The translations under genes and the position numbers were made by a program. The notes under the pieces were generated by a model. That model had not been told where the DNA came from. It saw only the letters and a program-made list of their open reading frames with translations, and did not search any database. A stretch of DNA of 64,000 bases, taken from contig OY282609.1 of assembly GCA_958298945.1 (NCBI GenBank), forward strand, positions 11,266,326-11,330,325, read 5' to 3'. Origin of the DNA: Atherix ibis (Eukaryota; Arthropoda; Insecta; Diptera; Athericidae). Below, one piece after another: positions 24,431 to 34,690 of this stretch. The stretch's first letter is position 1. Each line of letters opens with the position of its first letter.

Positions 24431-24507
24431 ACCATGCCTTAGTGGGATTCGAAGCCACGACCCCTTAGATAGCAGTTCAGCATGCTAACTGTGCTACCGA
24501 GCCGGCT
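24431..24507 (-). repeat. tRNA-derived SINE-like head or tRNA pseudogene
   Basis: On the minus strand the sequence begins AGCCGGCTCGGTAGCACAGT. It contains TAGCACAGTTAG, matching the RNA polymerase III A box (TRGCNNAGYNNG), and about 35 bases later GCTTCGAATCC, one base off the B box GGTTCGAATCC. The acceptor end does not pair (GCCGGCT opposite AAGGCAT) and the anticodon stem is poor, so it is not a functional tRNA gene. Both promoter boxes at the right spacing make it the 5' head of a tRNA-derived SINE, or a decayed tRNA copy. Confidence 0.7.
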
Positions 24508-24508
24508 G

Positions 24509-25310
24509 AAAAAAAATGGTTTCATTTCACAAAAAATACTTGATTCTAATTATCATCACAAATAAAATTCTTTGAGATAAATTTTTTTAACATTTAATGC
24601 ATTTGACATTTGAAATGTTATAAAATGCCATGTGTTCAAAACATATAAAATTCATTCCAATAAAAATATATATTTTATAAGGTTTTTCATAATATTCTTT
24701 TAAATACAGTACACGTATATATACTTATTGTTATTTTATTCTCTTTTTCGTTCACACAATCGTTTAAAACCAATTAGTCAATGATATTAAAAAAATTGAT
24801 TGCTGAAAATTTTTTTTTTAAGTATCCCTTTTTACTTTTTTACATTTATTTTTTACCGTGAAACAAAGTCATCAATTATTTAAGGTAAAAATAATATTTT
24901 TAATTACGTTTGAAATTTACAGAAACCTTTGTAGAGAAAGGTTGTTTAATCTTTTTTATAATGAACAATTAATTTTTTCTTTTTGGATACATTTTGTTTG
25001 AAAGTGGAAGTAATTCTATTTATATTAATTGACAAGTTGGAAAGGCTTTTGTCCTCTAGGATGTCTTAATTAATGATTGTATTATATTTATATACAATAT
25101 ATATTTATAAATTGTATTTTATATTTTAAAATAGAAAATAATCTTATACTAATTCTATTTTTAGTACAACTATTAGCATATCGTAGAAGTTGATTGAATA
25201 AGTAAAGGATTATATGAGTTGTGCGTTAAAAAATTAGGCTCAATACAAGATATTTTCAATTTAAATTTTGATTAAACTTCTAATTTTTATATTTCTTAAA
25301 AAAAACCATT
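24509..25310. other. AT-rich non-coding stretch
   Basis: Nothing supportable seen. Confidence 0.5.
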
Positions 25311-25319
25311 ATGCATTAA

Positions 25320-25690
25320 GTATAACATCATTCAAATGGCTTCCACACGACTTCTTAGAGGACATGATTCTCTTAAGGTAATTTTTGATGCCATTTTCGC
25401 ATGTTGGTTTTTATATACTCGTAGTTCCAGGAACTTATATGAAAAAAAATGATTTTTTACGTAGTTTAAGCGAATTTAAAATGTTCAGATGAACATTTTA
25501 AATTCACTCAAAAATAAAATATCAAACGGGCATAGATTTCTTAATTGACGATAACGGTCTCTTTTTCTTCATTTCCGAAAAATAATGGGCCTGATCACAC
25601 CTTCAGATTTAAATGTAGACCAGACACTCTCTTTTCGTAGATACATTTAAATCTCTATATTTAATGGTGCTATACCTCATCGTAAGACAA
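25320..25690 (-). mobile_element. DD41D mariner relic with internal deletion
   Basis: CGACTTCTTAGAGGACATGA then TTCTCTTAAGGTAATTTTTG at about 25348-25390 matches the 3' block of the 47.5-kb relic. After a jump, GATAACGGTCTCTTTTTCTT then CATTTCCGAAAAATAATGGG at 25550-25590 matches the antisense of GPYFF.NE.., which lies between the first two catalytic residues. The roughly 300 bp expected between these blocks are missing, and a small fold-back (25466-25511) sits at the junction. No frame is open. Confidence 0.6.
25466..25511. repeat. Quasi-palindrome at the deletion junction of a mariner relic
   Basis: The perfect core arms GAATTTAAAATGTTC lie at 25472-25486 and 25491-25505 with spacer AGAT. 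With two mismatches the arms extend to about 21 bp. Confidence 0.85.
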
Positions 25691-26180
25691 AAAAGTACGT
25701 CGCCCACGACCATTGGGATTGAGATTACGCTCAATCAGCGCACTACCATAAATGATAGTTAACAGTTAGTAGTCAGTTACAAGTTGATTACTCCAACTGT
25801 TGGTGTCGAGGACTATCTAAACCTCTGCGGTCATAAGCAGTGACAGCGCCCGATATAATTGCAAAGTATTACTACATTTGCTAGTTACCTCCCATCTGCA
25901 ATCCGGAGATCGTTCCCGTGATATGGGTATTAACCACAGCCACTACGTTGCTGCCTAAGGCGCCTCACCATTATCGGACACAGTGTGTTTTAACACCATG
26001 GAGCACCCCGATTCCCGTAGTACCTATTTTTGTTTTAAGAGTACTTAGGTTTGTACGCGGTGCAATAATTTTTCCATAGTTATTTGTCAGTTTTCAAAGG
26101 CACATATGTATATGACAATTTGGCTTACACACGTAGACGTAGGCTAATATGCCTCGTCGCTATACATAATTTGTTTGAAA
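25691..26180. other. GC-richer block of unknown nature
   Basis: About 490 bp with markedly higher G+C than its flanks, for example GCTGCCTAAGGCGCCTCACC near 25950 and GAGCACCCCGATTCCCGTAG near 26003. I found no reading frame resembling a known domain on either strand, no A/B boxes and no terminal repeats. The compositional step suggests a transposon fragment or other transferred sequence adjoining the DD41D relic. Confidence 0.5.
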
Positions 26181-27609
26181 GTCAGCCTCTAAAGGTTGTT
26201 GTTTTAGCACTCACTCGGCGTATCTTTTGGCAACTTTTAATATGTATGATAGTAAAGTAATTTGCTTAAGGCTAAGAATATATATAATGTTTATATATGT
26301 TATAAATTATGTTATAGGAATCGAATTAGAATCACAATATTTTTTTTGTATCCAAATAGATAATAAAAAATTATATAGAAAATTAGACTATATAACCAAT
26401 TGCTTATAGTGTTGTTTATATCATTTTAATAGGAGAAATAACAGAAATATTGTCTCAATTTGACATGTTTCATTCAAAAAAATTGCATAAAAAAAAAACT
26501 TTTAAAATTAAAAAAGAAAAACTTTTTAAAAAAAAAAATAGTATTGATAACTTTAGTAAACATTTAATTTTTATATGCAGACTTTTGAGCATTTTATTAT
26601 TCAGATGTGGTAAAATATCAATATTTAGTTATATGTCGTAAAAGTTTTATCAAAAAATAGCTAAGTAGAAATATACCAAGTAAAATTCCTTTAATGTAGC
26701 AAAAAGCTTCACTGTTAAACTTTGAGCATTATGTACTTAAAAGTTTGCATATTAAGTGCATGTAGAAAATTTAACGCCTTCTTGTTTATATAAAAATTGT
26801 TTGTGTACGCGTATCACTTTGCATAAGTTGAACAAAAACATATTACCATGATTATAAAATGAAGTAATTTTTCATTATAAATTTAAGATATAAGTTTTTC
26901 GTTTACAATAGGATAGAAGGATTTCTTTTATAATGAATTTTACTTTCTAATCAATATATTGGTTGCTTTGTGATTTGATTATCTATACTAACAAAAAAGA
27001 AAACATTCAATAACAAATTTGATAAACAATCATAAAAATAATAAAAAAAAATATTTTTTTTAAATAACAAAATATCGGTTGAGAGAGAAAATTAAAAAGT
27101 TTTAAGAAGGATATTTTTATTCATTCCTCAAATAATGCTGAAACATCTATCAAGGTATTAAGTATTGAAATTTTAGAATCATATAGAAAAGCGACATAAT
27201 AAATCACAAAGATTTATAAATAGGCCGATATGCCTTATAGATTTTGTGAAGGTATTGAAAAATATAATTGGAAGATCTTAAAATTGATTAGTGCCATAAA
27301 TAAAAGGATATAAAAATAAGTTGTCTACATCATGACACGTTTAAATGAATTTTCATCATCATTTCTGAAATCTTTGTACACCATTTTCAACAATATAATA
27401 AAAATAACATAAATATATATATTTTTAAATAGTAAATAAGACTGCTATTTATAACTTACATACGATTTTAAATGATATTGAGAGTTGAACAGTTGTAGCA
27501 GTCAGCATTATAAATGCTTTGTCTGAATTTTCCTACACAGAAAATATTTGTGTAAGATAAAGCTGTTTAGTTATAGTATAATATGCAATTTTTTTTTTAT
27601 AGAAAATAC
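26181..27609. other. AT-rich non-coding stretch
   Basis: The open frames 26227-26409 and 26450-26641 are Lys/Ile/Phe-rich and without recognisable motifs. Nothing else was seen. Confidence 0.5.
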
Positions 27610-28780
27610 TTCTTATGATAATAATAGGGGACATTTACAATAAAAGATCCTCCGGAAAATCTATATAGTTGTGGGATGTAGATTAATCTTTTGTCTATGT
27701 AAAATTCTAAGTAATATACTTTAGAACATCGTAAAGTAATGTTGTTATTGAGGTGTGAAAGGATATGGATGTCAAAATTTGTATAGATAATAAATATAGC
27801 CGCATCATTTGTAAACGTGGCAATGATAGTTTTAAAATCAGATGGTATGTCATTGGCATGAATATTATATAAAATGTGACCAAAAATACTGCCTTGTACA
27901 ACTTCAGTTGAAACAGGATATATTTCTGATGATTCTGTTTTAAGTACTATTTGAATATGACGTTGAGAGAGATATGAATTTATAACAATATAGTATGTAG
28001 AAGGAAAATAGCTTTTTAGTTTTCAGAGGAGCTCAGAATACCACACACGATCACAAGCTTGGGAGATATCTAAAAATACTCCTGGCAATACTCTTTTCTC
28101 TCAAGAGAGGATGCAATGTGATCAACAACGCGATAGCATTGCTGGATTGTGGAGTGTTCAGATCGGCAGCCAAATTGATGTTCAGGAATATTTTTTTCAT
28201 TATCTACACATAGGTAGAGTCGTTTTCAAGAAACTTACCAAAGGTTGGTAGAATGTTGATAGGTCTATAGAAAGCAGGAGAATATACGGGCTTCTTTGGT
28301 ATAGGAATGATTTTAATGACAGAAAATTTCCAAAGTAAGGGAAAGTATATTAGGCACAGGGTACCACGGAAAATGTATCAAATTAAAATGAAAGTTTTTC
28401 TGTAAATTTGCTTCAGGATAGCAGCTGCTATTTTAGATCATAGCCAAGTGCTTTTTTATTAGGAAGGTGAAGAATAGCAGCTTTAATTTTCGAGGGTATT
28501 AAATCTTTGGGAGAAAGAGTTATAGGGATATGAAACATTGGTTTTTCGTTAATTTTCTTAATATGTGACTTATCTTCTACAATATATCTTTATGTGAATC
28601 AAAAGTGTTTATGAAAAGTTTGGCAAATACTTCAGCTTTTCCTTTGCTTGTTTTTGCCCAGCTACCGTCATTTTGTTTCAGTGGTTGTAATATTCTTTTA
28701 TATGAGAATATTTGTCTAGTACTTCCCATAAAGAAATATAATCAATAAGCCAACTTGTATAAATTGCATGCCGTTCATTA
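27610..28780 (-). pseudogene. Jockey-type reverse transcriptase (linker end to catalytic region), degraded
   Basis: In minus-strand order, the linker end reads NDGSWAKTSKGKAEVFAKLF (28680-28600). Mid-RT remnants follow, including an EHSTIQQCYRVVDHI stretch (about 28180-28110), the block after the fingers. The catalytic region is VQGSIFGHILYNIHANDIPS then DFKTIIATFTNDAAI (27890-27797), where family members have PQGS.LGP.LYN.Y..D.P and an ATFADD box. In this copy the box reads FTND: the first Asp has become Asn (codons at 27804-27812), which alone would abolish polymerase activity. Further stops and shifts are present. RNA-templated DNA synthesis at the target site is the family role. Confidence 0.83.
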
Positions 28781-28782
28781 TA

Positions 28783-30031
28783 TTGGGTGTATAACTTAAA
28801 AATGCGGGATTGACAACAGATGGCATAACTTTTACATATGGTTTGTTTTAATAATAACTCATATGGAATTTTGGAGGTTAAACATCTGTCATTCATTCTC
28901 GATTAGTCATTGAACGAAATAGTGTAAACAACAAAGTTTTTTTTTGCTTCAAAAATGTCGAATTTCGTACCAAAAAAGTCCCATTTGCGGGAAGTGTTGA
29001 TTTACTTCTTCAATTTGAAAAAAGTGCAGCTGAAGCACATCGATTGCTCACCGAAACTTATCCTGAATATGTTCCATCGATTTCAACGTGCGAGAGATGG
29101 TTTGTGCGGTTCAGAAGTGGTGATTTTGACACGGAAGAAAAAGAACGACCAGGTCAGCCAAAAAAGTTTGAAGATGAAGATTTGGAGGCATTACTCGACG
29201 AAGACTGTTGTCGAACTCAAGAAGAAATTGCAAAATCATTGGGAGTCACCCAAGCAGCCATTTCAAAACGTTTAAAAGCAGCAGGATTCATCCAAAAGCA
29301 AGGAAATTGGGTTCCATATGAATTGAAGCCGAGAGACGTTGAAAGGCGATTTTGCATGTCCGAAATGCTGCTTGAACGGCAGAAAAAGAAGTCGTTCTTG
29401 AATCGAATCATTACTGGCGATGAAAAATGAATTTATTACGACAACCCAAAGCGCAAAAAATCGTATATTAAGCCCGGCCAACCAGACAAATCAACGCCAA
29501 AGCCAAATATCCATGGTGCCAAGGTAATGCTCTGTATTTGGTGGGATCAGAAGGGTGTGATCTATTTTGAGCTATTGAAATCGGGCCAGACGATTGATTA
29601 CAGGCGATCTCTACCGAACATAATTAATCCGTTTGAAGCGAGCATTGGCCGAAAAACACCAGGAATATGCGACCAGACACGAAGCCATAATTTTCCATCA
29701 TGACAACGCTCGGCCTCGTGTTGCAAGACCGGTTAAAAATTATTTAGAAAACAGTGGCTGGGAAGTTTTGCCTCACCCGCCTTATAGCCCAGACCTTGCT
29801 CCGTCCGACTACCATTTGTTTAGATCCATGCAAAACGCCCTCACCTGAATACGCTTCACTTCAGAACAGGGCATCAAAAATTGGCTCGATTCATTCTTGG
29901 CCTCAAAACCGGAGCAGTTTTTTTGGTAGTGGATCCTGATGGACAATACTTTGAATAAAATATATTGTAACAATTTTTCAAAATATGTTAAACACTCAAA
30001 GTTTGCAAATAATCCCGCATTAAACACCCAA
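28783..30031 (+). mobile_element. Mauritiana-type (Mos1-like) mariner, near full length, TA target duplication
   Basis: The left end TTGGGTGTATAACTTAAAAA (28783) and the right end, read inward, TTGGGTGTTTAATGCGGGAT (from 30031) form imperfect terminal inverted repeats; ATGCGGGATT is shared but displaced by a few bases on the left. TA flanks both ends (28781-28782 and 30032-30033). The 1249-bp length is close to the usual 1.28 kb. It has inserted into a jockey-type element on the opposite strand. It is much richer in G+C than the background, consistent with more recent arrival than the relics around it. Confidence 0.92.
28955..29958 (+). pseudogene. Mariner transposase, mauritiana subfamily, broken
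   Basis: Cut-and-paste transposase that acts in the nucleus on the element ends. The start at 28955 gives MSNFVPKKSHLREVLIYFF, closely resembling the Mos1 N-terminus. A frameshift near 29012 moves to the frame of 29044-29430, with TCERWFVRFRSGDFD (first DNA-binding domain), LLDEDCCRTQEEIAKSLGVT (second helix-turn-helix), WVPYEL (the linker WVPHEL motif) and the first catalytic Asp in ITGDEK. The next codon, normally Trp, is TGA. Further shifts follow near 29590-29690, then [16 protein letters not shown] and [17 protein letters not shown], with exactly 34 residues between the second and third Asp by count. A short deletion lies between the WLDSFLASKPEQFF block and the final DGQYFE before the stop at 29956. 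All three catalytic Asp remain; the breaks are frameshifts, stops and the small deletion. Confidence 0.92.
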
Positions 30032-30033
30032 TA

Positions 30034-30531
30034 GTACTTTTTAATTTCTATGTTTAGCTCACGTTGTGGTCGGTTAAGTTTCTGTTTGTAGCTAGGTAAA
30101 TATTGCTGGTATGGTTATGTCGTATTGTAAGAGATATGAGCGGTTGCGTATTGTATGTATTTAGTGAGGTCATGTACAGCACCATTAATATCGTTTGATA
30201 TTTTTAACGTTTGTTTTAAGTCAATCGGTTGGTTCAAATTATTTCTAAATATGTTCTAATCAATTTTTCCTTTTAGGAGCCTGGGACGAAGAGTCTTTAA
30301 GATTGGATTATCATTAAGGATAAGGATAATAGGACTAAAGGTAATTGAAGGAATACTAATAAAATAATCAAGGATATCAGGACATTTGGAACTAGAAGTT
30401 AGCCGATGTTGGATTTTGGGAGCAGGTATTTGATATGATGCATGGGATAGCGCTTTTTGAAGAATCTTTCCTCGAAGGAAAGCACCGTAATGCTGGCTAT
30501 AATTGTAATCCAAATATCCTATACATAACAA
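30034..30531 (-). pseudogene. Jockey-type endonuclease C-terminus and linker
   Basis: The frame 30531-30256 ends an apurinic-type endonuclease. HYGAFLRGKILQKAL (NPRG..L), HASYQIPAPKIQHRLTSSSK, PDILDYFISI (the conserved P.ILD..I) and SPIILILNDNP (matching the SDH.P......N block, here without its SDH) are recognisable. The linker RNNLNQPIDLKQTLKISNDI continues to 30034, where the mariner begins. The endonuclease nicks target DNA for insertion. This copy lacks its catalytic N-terminal half. Confidence 0.8.
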
Positions 30532-31971
30532 CGCTGAAATTTTTTTAATAAATTATATTAAAAAACAAATATATAAAAAAAATTAAATAAAATATTGAAA
30601 AAAATACCATTTCTGATTTAGTGTAACCAATAATATAAACTATTTATGAAGTATATATAATAATTAAGTTCAAATATCCAAGTACCAAGAATGATTTAAA
30701 ATTAAATATTTTATAAAAGAAATCCTCATCTAATTATTTTGATATGATATAATAAATTAAGTTCAAGTAAATGAATCCTTTTTGGCCTTGAACTTTTCAA
30801 AACTTATTTCTCTTAAGCAAATAGACTAACAATTATTCCTAAAATTCTATAATTAATCTTCCATTAAATTGCAAATGAAAAATGAATTTTACATTCGGAT
30901 ACAAATAAATTTTATATTATGGTATATACTTTCAAGAAGGTCATACTTTCAAAGAGTATTTTCCATGTTCTGTATGTATTATTTTTCTATCTATTTTTGT
31001 TGTGTGATATATAAATGTTCAAAGCCTTCTTAATTACAATCAAAGTAAACTAATGAAGTAATTTTAATTTAAGAAAATTGCTTTAATTATACTTAAAATA
31101 TTTACTTAGTATCGTTCATTTCATTTAGCTTTGACACTAATTCGTCGATTATATAATCATAGAAGCAACGTAAATATTGTAAGTAGAACTCTAAAAGGAC
31201 ATTATGTAAATGGTTCAATCTTTTGATGCAGATGTGTTTCTGAAATCTGTACAAAAATAGGTAGGCGTTGTCATAGGCGTATTTTTACCAGATATCCTTT
31301 AATGAAGTGCTCCAGTATAATCTGCATTTGATATTGACTGAAAACAAAATTTTCTCTTAAAGTCAAAATTATAATATTTAATTTTGTAAAATTATTTTGC
31401 TTAGATAAAATTTTAGAAATTATATAAATTTTTTCTGTTAGCAAATGGTTCTTATAAAATTTTATATAAAAAATGAAAAAAAAAATTAATAATAGAAGAA
31501 ATGGCTTTTGTTTTTTTTTCCAAGTTATATACATATCCACATAGATTAAATACGAATATTAGCTATTTTCAAAGTATTGAGCTTATAATAATAAAAAGAT
31601 GTTTACATTTCAGAAGTTAAGCAAATTTTATATTTTTGCTAAAATTGCTAGCATAGAAAAAACTAAATTGAATAAAATTATGTCGAGCAATTCAAGTTCA
31701 AGTGCCCGAAGACAATATTACTTTGGATTTACTTTTAAATAGATTATTCATCTAATATCATTTAAACCAACAAAAGCTTTTGACTGAGAATCTCTACTAT
31801 CCATCCTACCAATCGAACAATATAATAATAATTTATAAGTGAACGAACTAGGAAATAATTGTTTCCAATACAGCCTTGTAGGCCAATTATTTTTAGAATT
31901 TTTTCGTGAACAGGATTTTCTGTACTTCTGTTTGTATATATTTCTATTGATAAATTAATAAATGTACCATA

Positions 31972-32044
31972 TGTTTGATTAAAGTAGCTTTTAAACTTTT
32001 TTTTAAATAATATATATATATTTAAAAGCTACATTAATCAAACA
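31972..32044. repeat. Quasi-palindrome, 24-bp arms, 25-bp AT spacer
   Basis: The arms at 31972-31995 and 32021-32044 (TGTTTGATTAAAGTAGCTTT followed by TAAA) are reverse complements with one mismatch. The spacer contains a (TA)n run. Confidence 0.9.
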
Positions 32045-32649
32045 TTTCAAATATGATTAGAAAATAAAAAATTTATAAAAAATAATTAATTAAATGAAAT
32101 GAATTTATATATTTTCATATAACACGTGTTACAATATAATTAAGAAATATGGTAATGTTACTAAATGAAAACTCATTCTTTTAATACTGATGAAAGCGTA
32201 AAATTCTGTGCCATGAAAAATATTCTATACCAAAAGCCTATTTTAAAAGAATAGTTTTCAACTTGCCACTGCATATTTTAGCAAATCATTTCCATTTATT
32301 TGTCCCAATAGAGCCATTATGCTCAACAGCTTTTTTCTACAACGAAAAATTTTCCCTATCCTTTTCGGAACATAATTTCTTTGATGTCATATTATAGTAT
32401 TTAAAGTTGTATTTTTCTAGTTTGGCAAAATAAATGCAAAAATTATATCCGAAATTTACTAAGCATTCATTAATTTTTTCTGTTTTTTGTTGGTTACATT
32501 TCTTGATTAATAGACTGAAATTTCTCTGCTTCAATGAGTGAATAATACGTCAAAATCGTGAATTTATATTGCCGATTTATTTAACTTGTATCTTCGTAAC
32601 ATGAGACAAATATCTATGATAAATTTATATTTCATATCAAAGCAATCTG

Positions 32650-32752
32650 ATTGATTAAAAGTTTTGATTTTTACTTTTATTTTTATTATATACTCAATCA
32701 GATTAAAAGTGTTTTTTCTCTTACTTTTGTTTTATTACATACTCAATCAGAA
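32650..32752. repeat. Tandem duplication, about 50-bp unit, two copies
   Basis: GATTAAAAG, then TTTT, (T)TACTTTT, ATTA.ATACTCAATCA repeats at about 32652-32700 and 32701-32750, with a further truncated CTCAATC afterwards. Confidence 0.75.
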
Positions 32753-33142
32753 TTCAGACTCAATCTTGTATTATTGGCTATGTGAAAGTAATTGTTTGAA
32801 ATATTATTTAATTTGTACATAGTATAATATTTAAGAAAATTGGTATAACCTTGTTTGAATTAGAAAAAAAATAGTTAAGGGAAAAAGCTTACATTCGAAA
32901 GATAGATCTACGTGTGGGTTAAATCATTTTACTTTATTGTAAAAAATTATCAAATATGCGTTTTGGAAAGTAAAAAAAATTGAAGCATACTTTAAATTAA
33001 TATTTTTATAAACTTTTATTAAATTATATGGCTTTAATTTTGCCATTATGCAATAATAACATTTTGTTTAAATGGTTGTAGCAAAACTTCTGTCAAGACC
33101 CGATTCTTTTACGGTAATTTTCGATCACTTTTTTGCACATTA

Positions 33143-34418
33143 CCAGGGTCATTCAACAAGTACTTAGCCTACAAAAGAAAAACGAAAATTTTGGAAAGGT
33201 GGCAATTTATTTTTCTACATAATCTCCTTCAAGCTCGATACACTTGGCCCAGCAATGCTCTAACTTTTTTAACTCGTCCAAAAAATACATTTTCTCGAGG
33301 GAAGCAAAATAGGCCTCCGTGGCGACGATGATCTCCTCATTCGACCCAAATCTATTCCCGGCGAGTGATTTTTTCAGGTTTGGAAACAAAAAGTAGTCCC
33401 AGGGGACCAAATCTGGAGAGTACGGTGGATGGGGCAGCAATTCGTAGCGCAATTCGACCAATTTGGCCATGGCGACGGCGGAGGTGTGAGCCGGCGCGTT
33501 GTCGTGGTGGAACAGCACTTTTTTCTTCGCAAAGCGGGGCCGCTTTTTCTTCAATTCGATGTCAAATCGGCCCAATAAGTCAGCATAGTAGCGCCCCGTG
33601 ATTGTTTTACCCTTCTCGAGGTAATCGATGTGGATTACACCTTGTGAATCCCAGAAAACGGTGGCCGATCGAACAGTTTTCGCCTTCTTCGGAGCACGTT
33701 CGCCGGGTGAAGTCCACTGTTTCGACTGTTCCTTGGTCTCTGGTGTGTACCAGTGAATCCATGTTTCGTCGACGGTCACGAAACGACGCAAGAACTCCGC
33801 TGGATTGCGCTGAAACAGCGCCAAACGCGTCGCCGATGTGGTCTCACGGTTGCGCTTGTTTTCCGGTGTGAGCAAACGCGGCACTCATCGCGACAACAGC
33901 TTTCTCATGCCCAGTTCTTCGTGTAGAATATGATGCACCGTTCCTACTGCGATGCCCACAGCCTCAGCTATCTCGTGAACCTTCAATCGACGGTCTGCCA
34001 ACACGAGATCGTGGACTTTTTTAACATTTTCCTCCGTAGCAGCCGTTTTCGCGGCACCTGGGCGTGGCTCATCAAAAACCGACGTGCGGCCACGAACAAA
34101 CTCGTTGAACTAATTCTTGACGGTCGCCATCGAAGGAGAAGAGTTACCATACACAGCATCCAAGCGATCTTTGATTTCGCTGCGCGTTTTCCCTTCCAAA
34201 AACAAGAATCTAATCACCGAACGATATTGTTCTTTTTCCATTTTTGTGCCACCGACCGACACGCTCGCTTTCAAAGGCTCTCAAAACAAAACTAATGAAG
34301 GGAATCGACTGAAACTTGACAGTAGGCTACTAAAAGAATGTACTGCACGATGGTAAATTTCTTTTGTGACAGCAGTTCCATCGGGAGGTGAGGCTAAGTA
34401 CTTGTTGAATGACTCTCG
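33143..34418 (-). mobile_element. DD34D mariner, complete with both terminal repeats
   Basis: The ends are CCAGGGTCATTCAACAAGTA (33143) and, read inward from 34418, CGAGAGTCATTCAACAAGTA, followed in both by CTTAGCCT. The repeats of about 28 bp differ at only a few positions. The length, 1276 bp, is normal for mariner. It is close to 50% G+C in AT-rich surroundings. The close match of the ends and the nearly open transposase frame suggest this is the youngest recognisable insertion in the window. Confidence 0.94.
33207..34241 (-). pseudogene. DD34D mariner transposase, nearly intact, two premature stops
   Basis: The frame starts at ATG 34241-34239 (MEKEQYRSVIRFLFLEGKTR) and ends at the stop 33207-33209, 345 codons, the expected length. 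It stays in one frame throughout. Two codons that are Trp in relatives are stops: the one after MATVKN (first DNA-binding domain) and the one before VPRLLTPENK, so the linker WVPRL reads stop-VPRL. From 33884 the rest is open: VTVDETWIHWYTPETKEQSK (first Asp), VLFHHDNAPAHTSAVAMAKL (second Asp), [20 protein letters not shown] (third Asp), 34 residues between the second and third by count, and a final LEGDYVEK. About five residues seem deleted between KTVRSA and TVFWDS. It resembles the irritans (Himar1-type) or vertumnana groups; subfamily uncertain. Plus-strand frames across it are shadows. Confidence 0.93.
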
Positions 34419-34690
34419 CACAAGAAAAAGTTTAACAGTCTGAAATCGCATGATCTTAGAGGTTAATTGACATTACTTAAATCTGAAAATTACTCGTTTT
34501 GGAAACTTTTTGTAAAATAAGGCCAGAATTGGATTCTCCATTATTACTCGTAGGTTATTCAGAGCTTTATATATGATAATTTTGCTTATTGACATATTCA
34601 TCGAGCAAGAAAAAAGGCTCAGCGCTGAAGATTTTTTTCTCCAAAAATCAGCATATAAAGACTGTCGTACTAGTACCTAATCGGTGATAA

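Larger units (their letters stand above)
27610..30540 (-). mobile_element. Jockey-type non-LTR retrotransposon, 5'- and 3'-truncated, split by a mariner
   Basis: On the minus strand the element reads from the end of the endonuclease (30531-30256) through the linker (30250-30034), is interrupted by a mariner at 28783-30031, resumes with the end of the linker (28780-28600) and continues through the reverse transcriptase to about 27610. If the mariner is removed, the two linker halves abut at a TA dinucleotide, as expected for mariner insertion. The upstream endonuclease half, any gag-like ORF, the RT C-terminus and the 3' tail are absent. Confidence 0.85.
30541..33049. other. AT-rich non-coding stretch
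   Basis: No gene recognised. The minus-strand frames 31271-31540 and 32337-32534 have no domain. A palindrome and a short tandem repeat within it are listed separately. Confidence 0.5.
33050..34690 (-). mobile_element. DD41D mariner relic, split by a DD34D mariner
   Basis: 33050-33142 carries the block ACTTCTGTCAAGACCCGATT then CTTTTACGGTAATTTTCGAT, equivalent to the 3' block of the 47.5-kb relic. 34419-34680 resumes the same relic: AATCGCATGATCTTAGAGGT (the antisense of PPRSCD upstream of the third catalytic Asp) and, near 34600-34640, ATTCATCGAGCAAGAAAAAA then GGCTCAGCGCTGAAGAT (antisense of the first catalytic block). The 1.28-kb mariner between them is inserted after TA at 33141-33142; the right-hand duplicate reads CA, presumably mutated. 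The relic itself has no open frame. Confidence 0.7.

Noticed and set aside
24431..24507. Functional tRNA gene
   Set aside because: The acceptor stem does not pair and the anticodon stem is weak, despite recognisable A and B boxes.
28678..28896. Minus-strand open frame of 72 codons as one gene
   Set aside because: Only the part below 28781 is real (retrotransposon linker). The rest runs into the inserted mariner's 5' end and is accidental.
33365..34356. Several plus-strand open frames of 78-121 codons
   Set aside because: They are antisense to the DD34D mariner transposase on the minus strand, whose motifs and length are unambiguous; its higher G+C makes the antisense frames long by chance.
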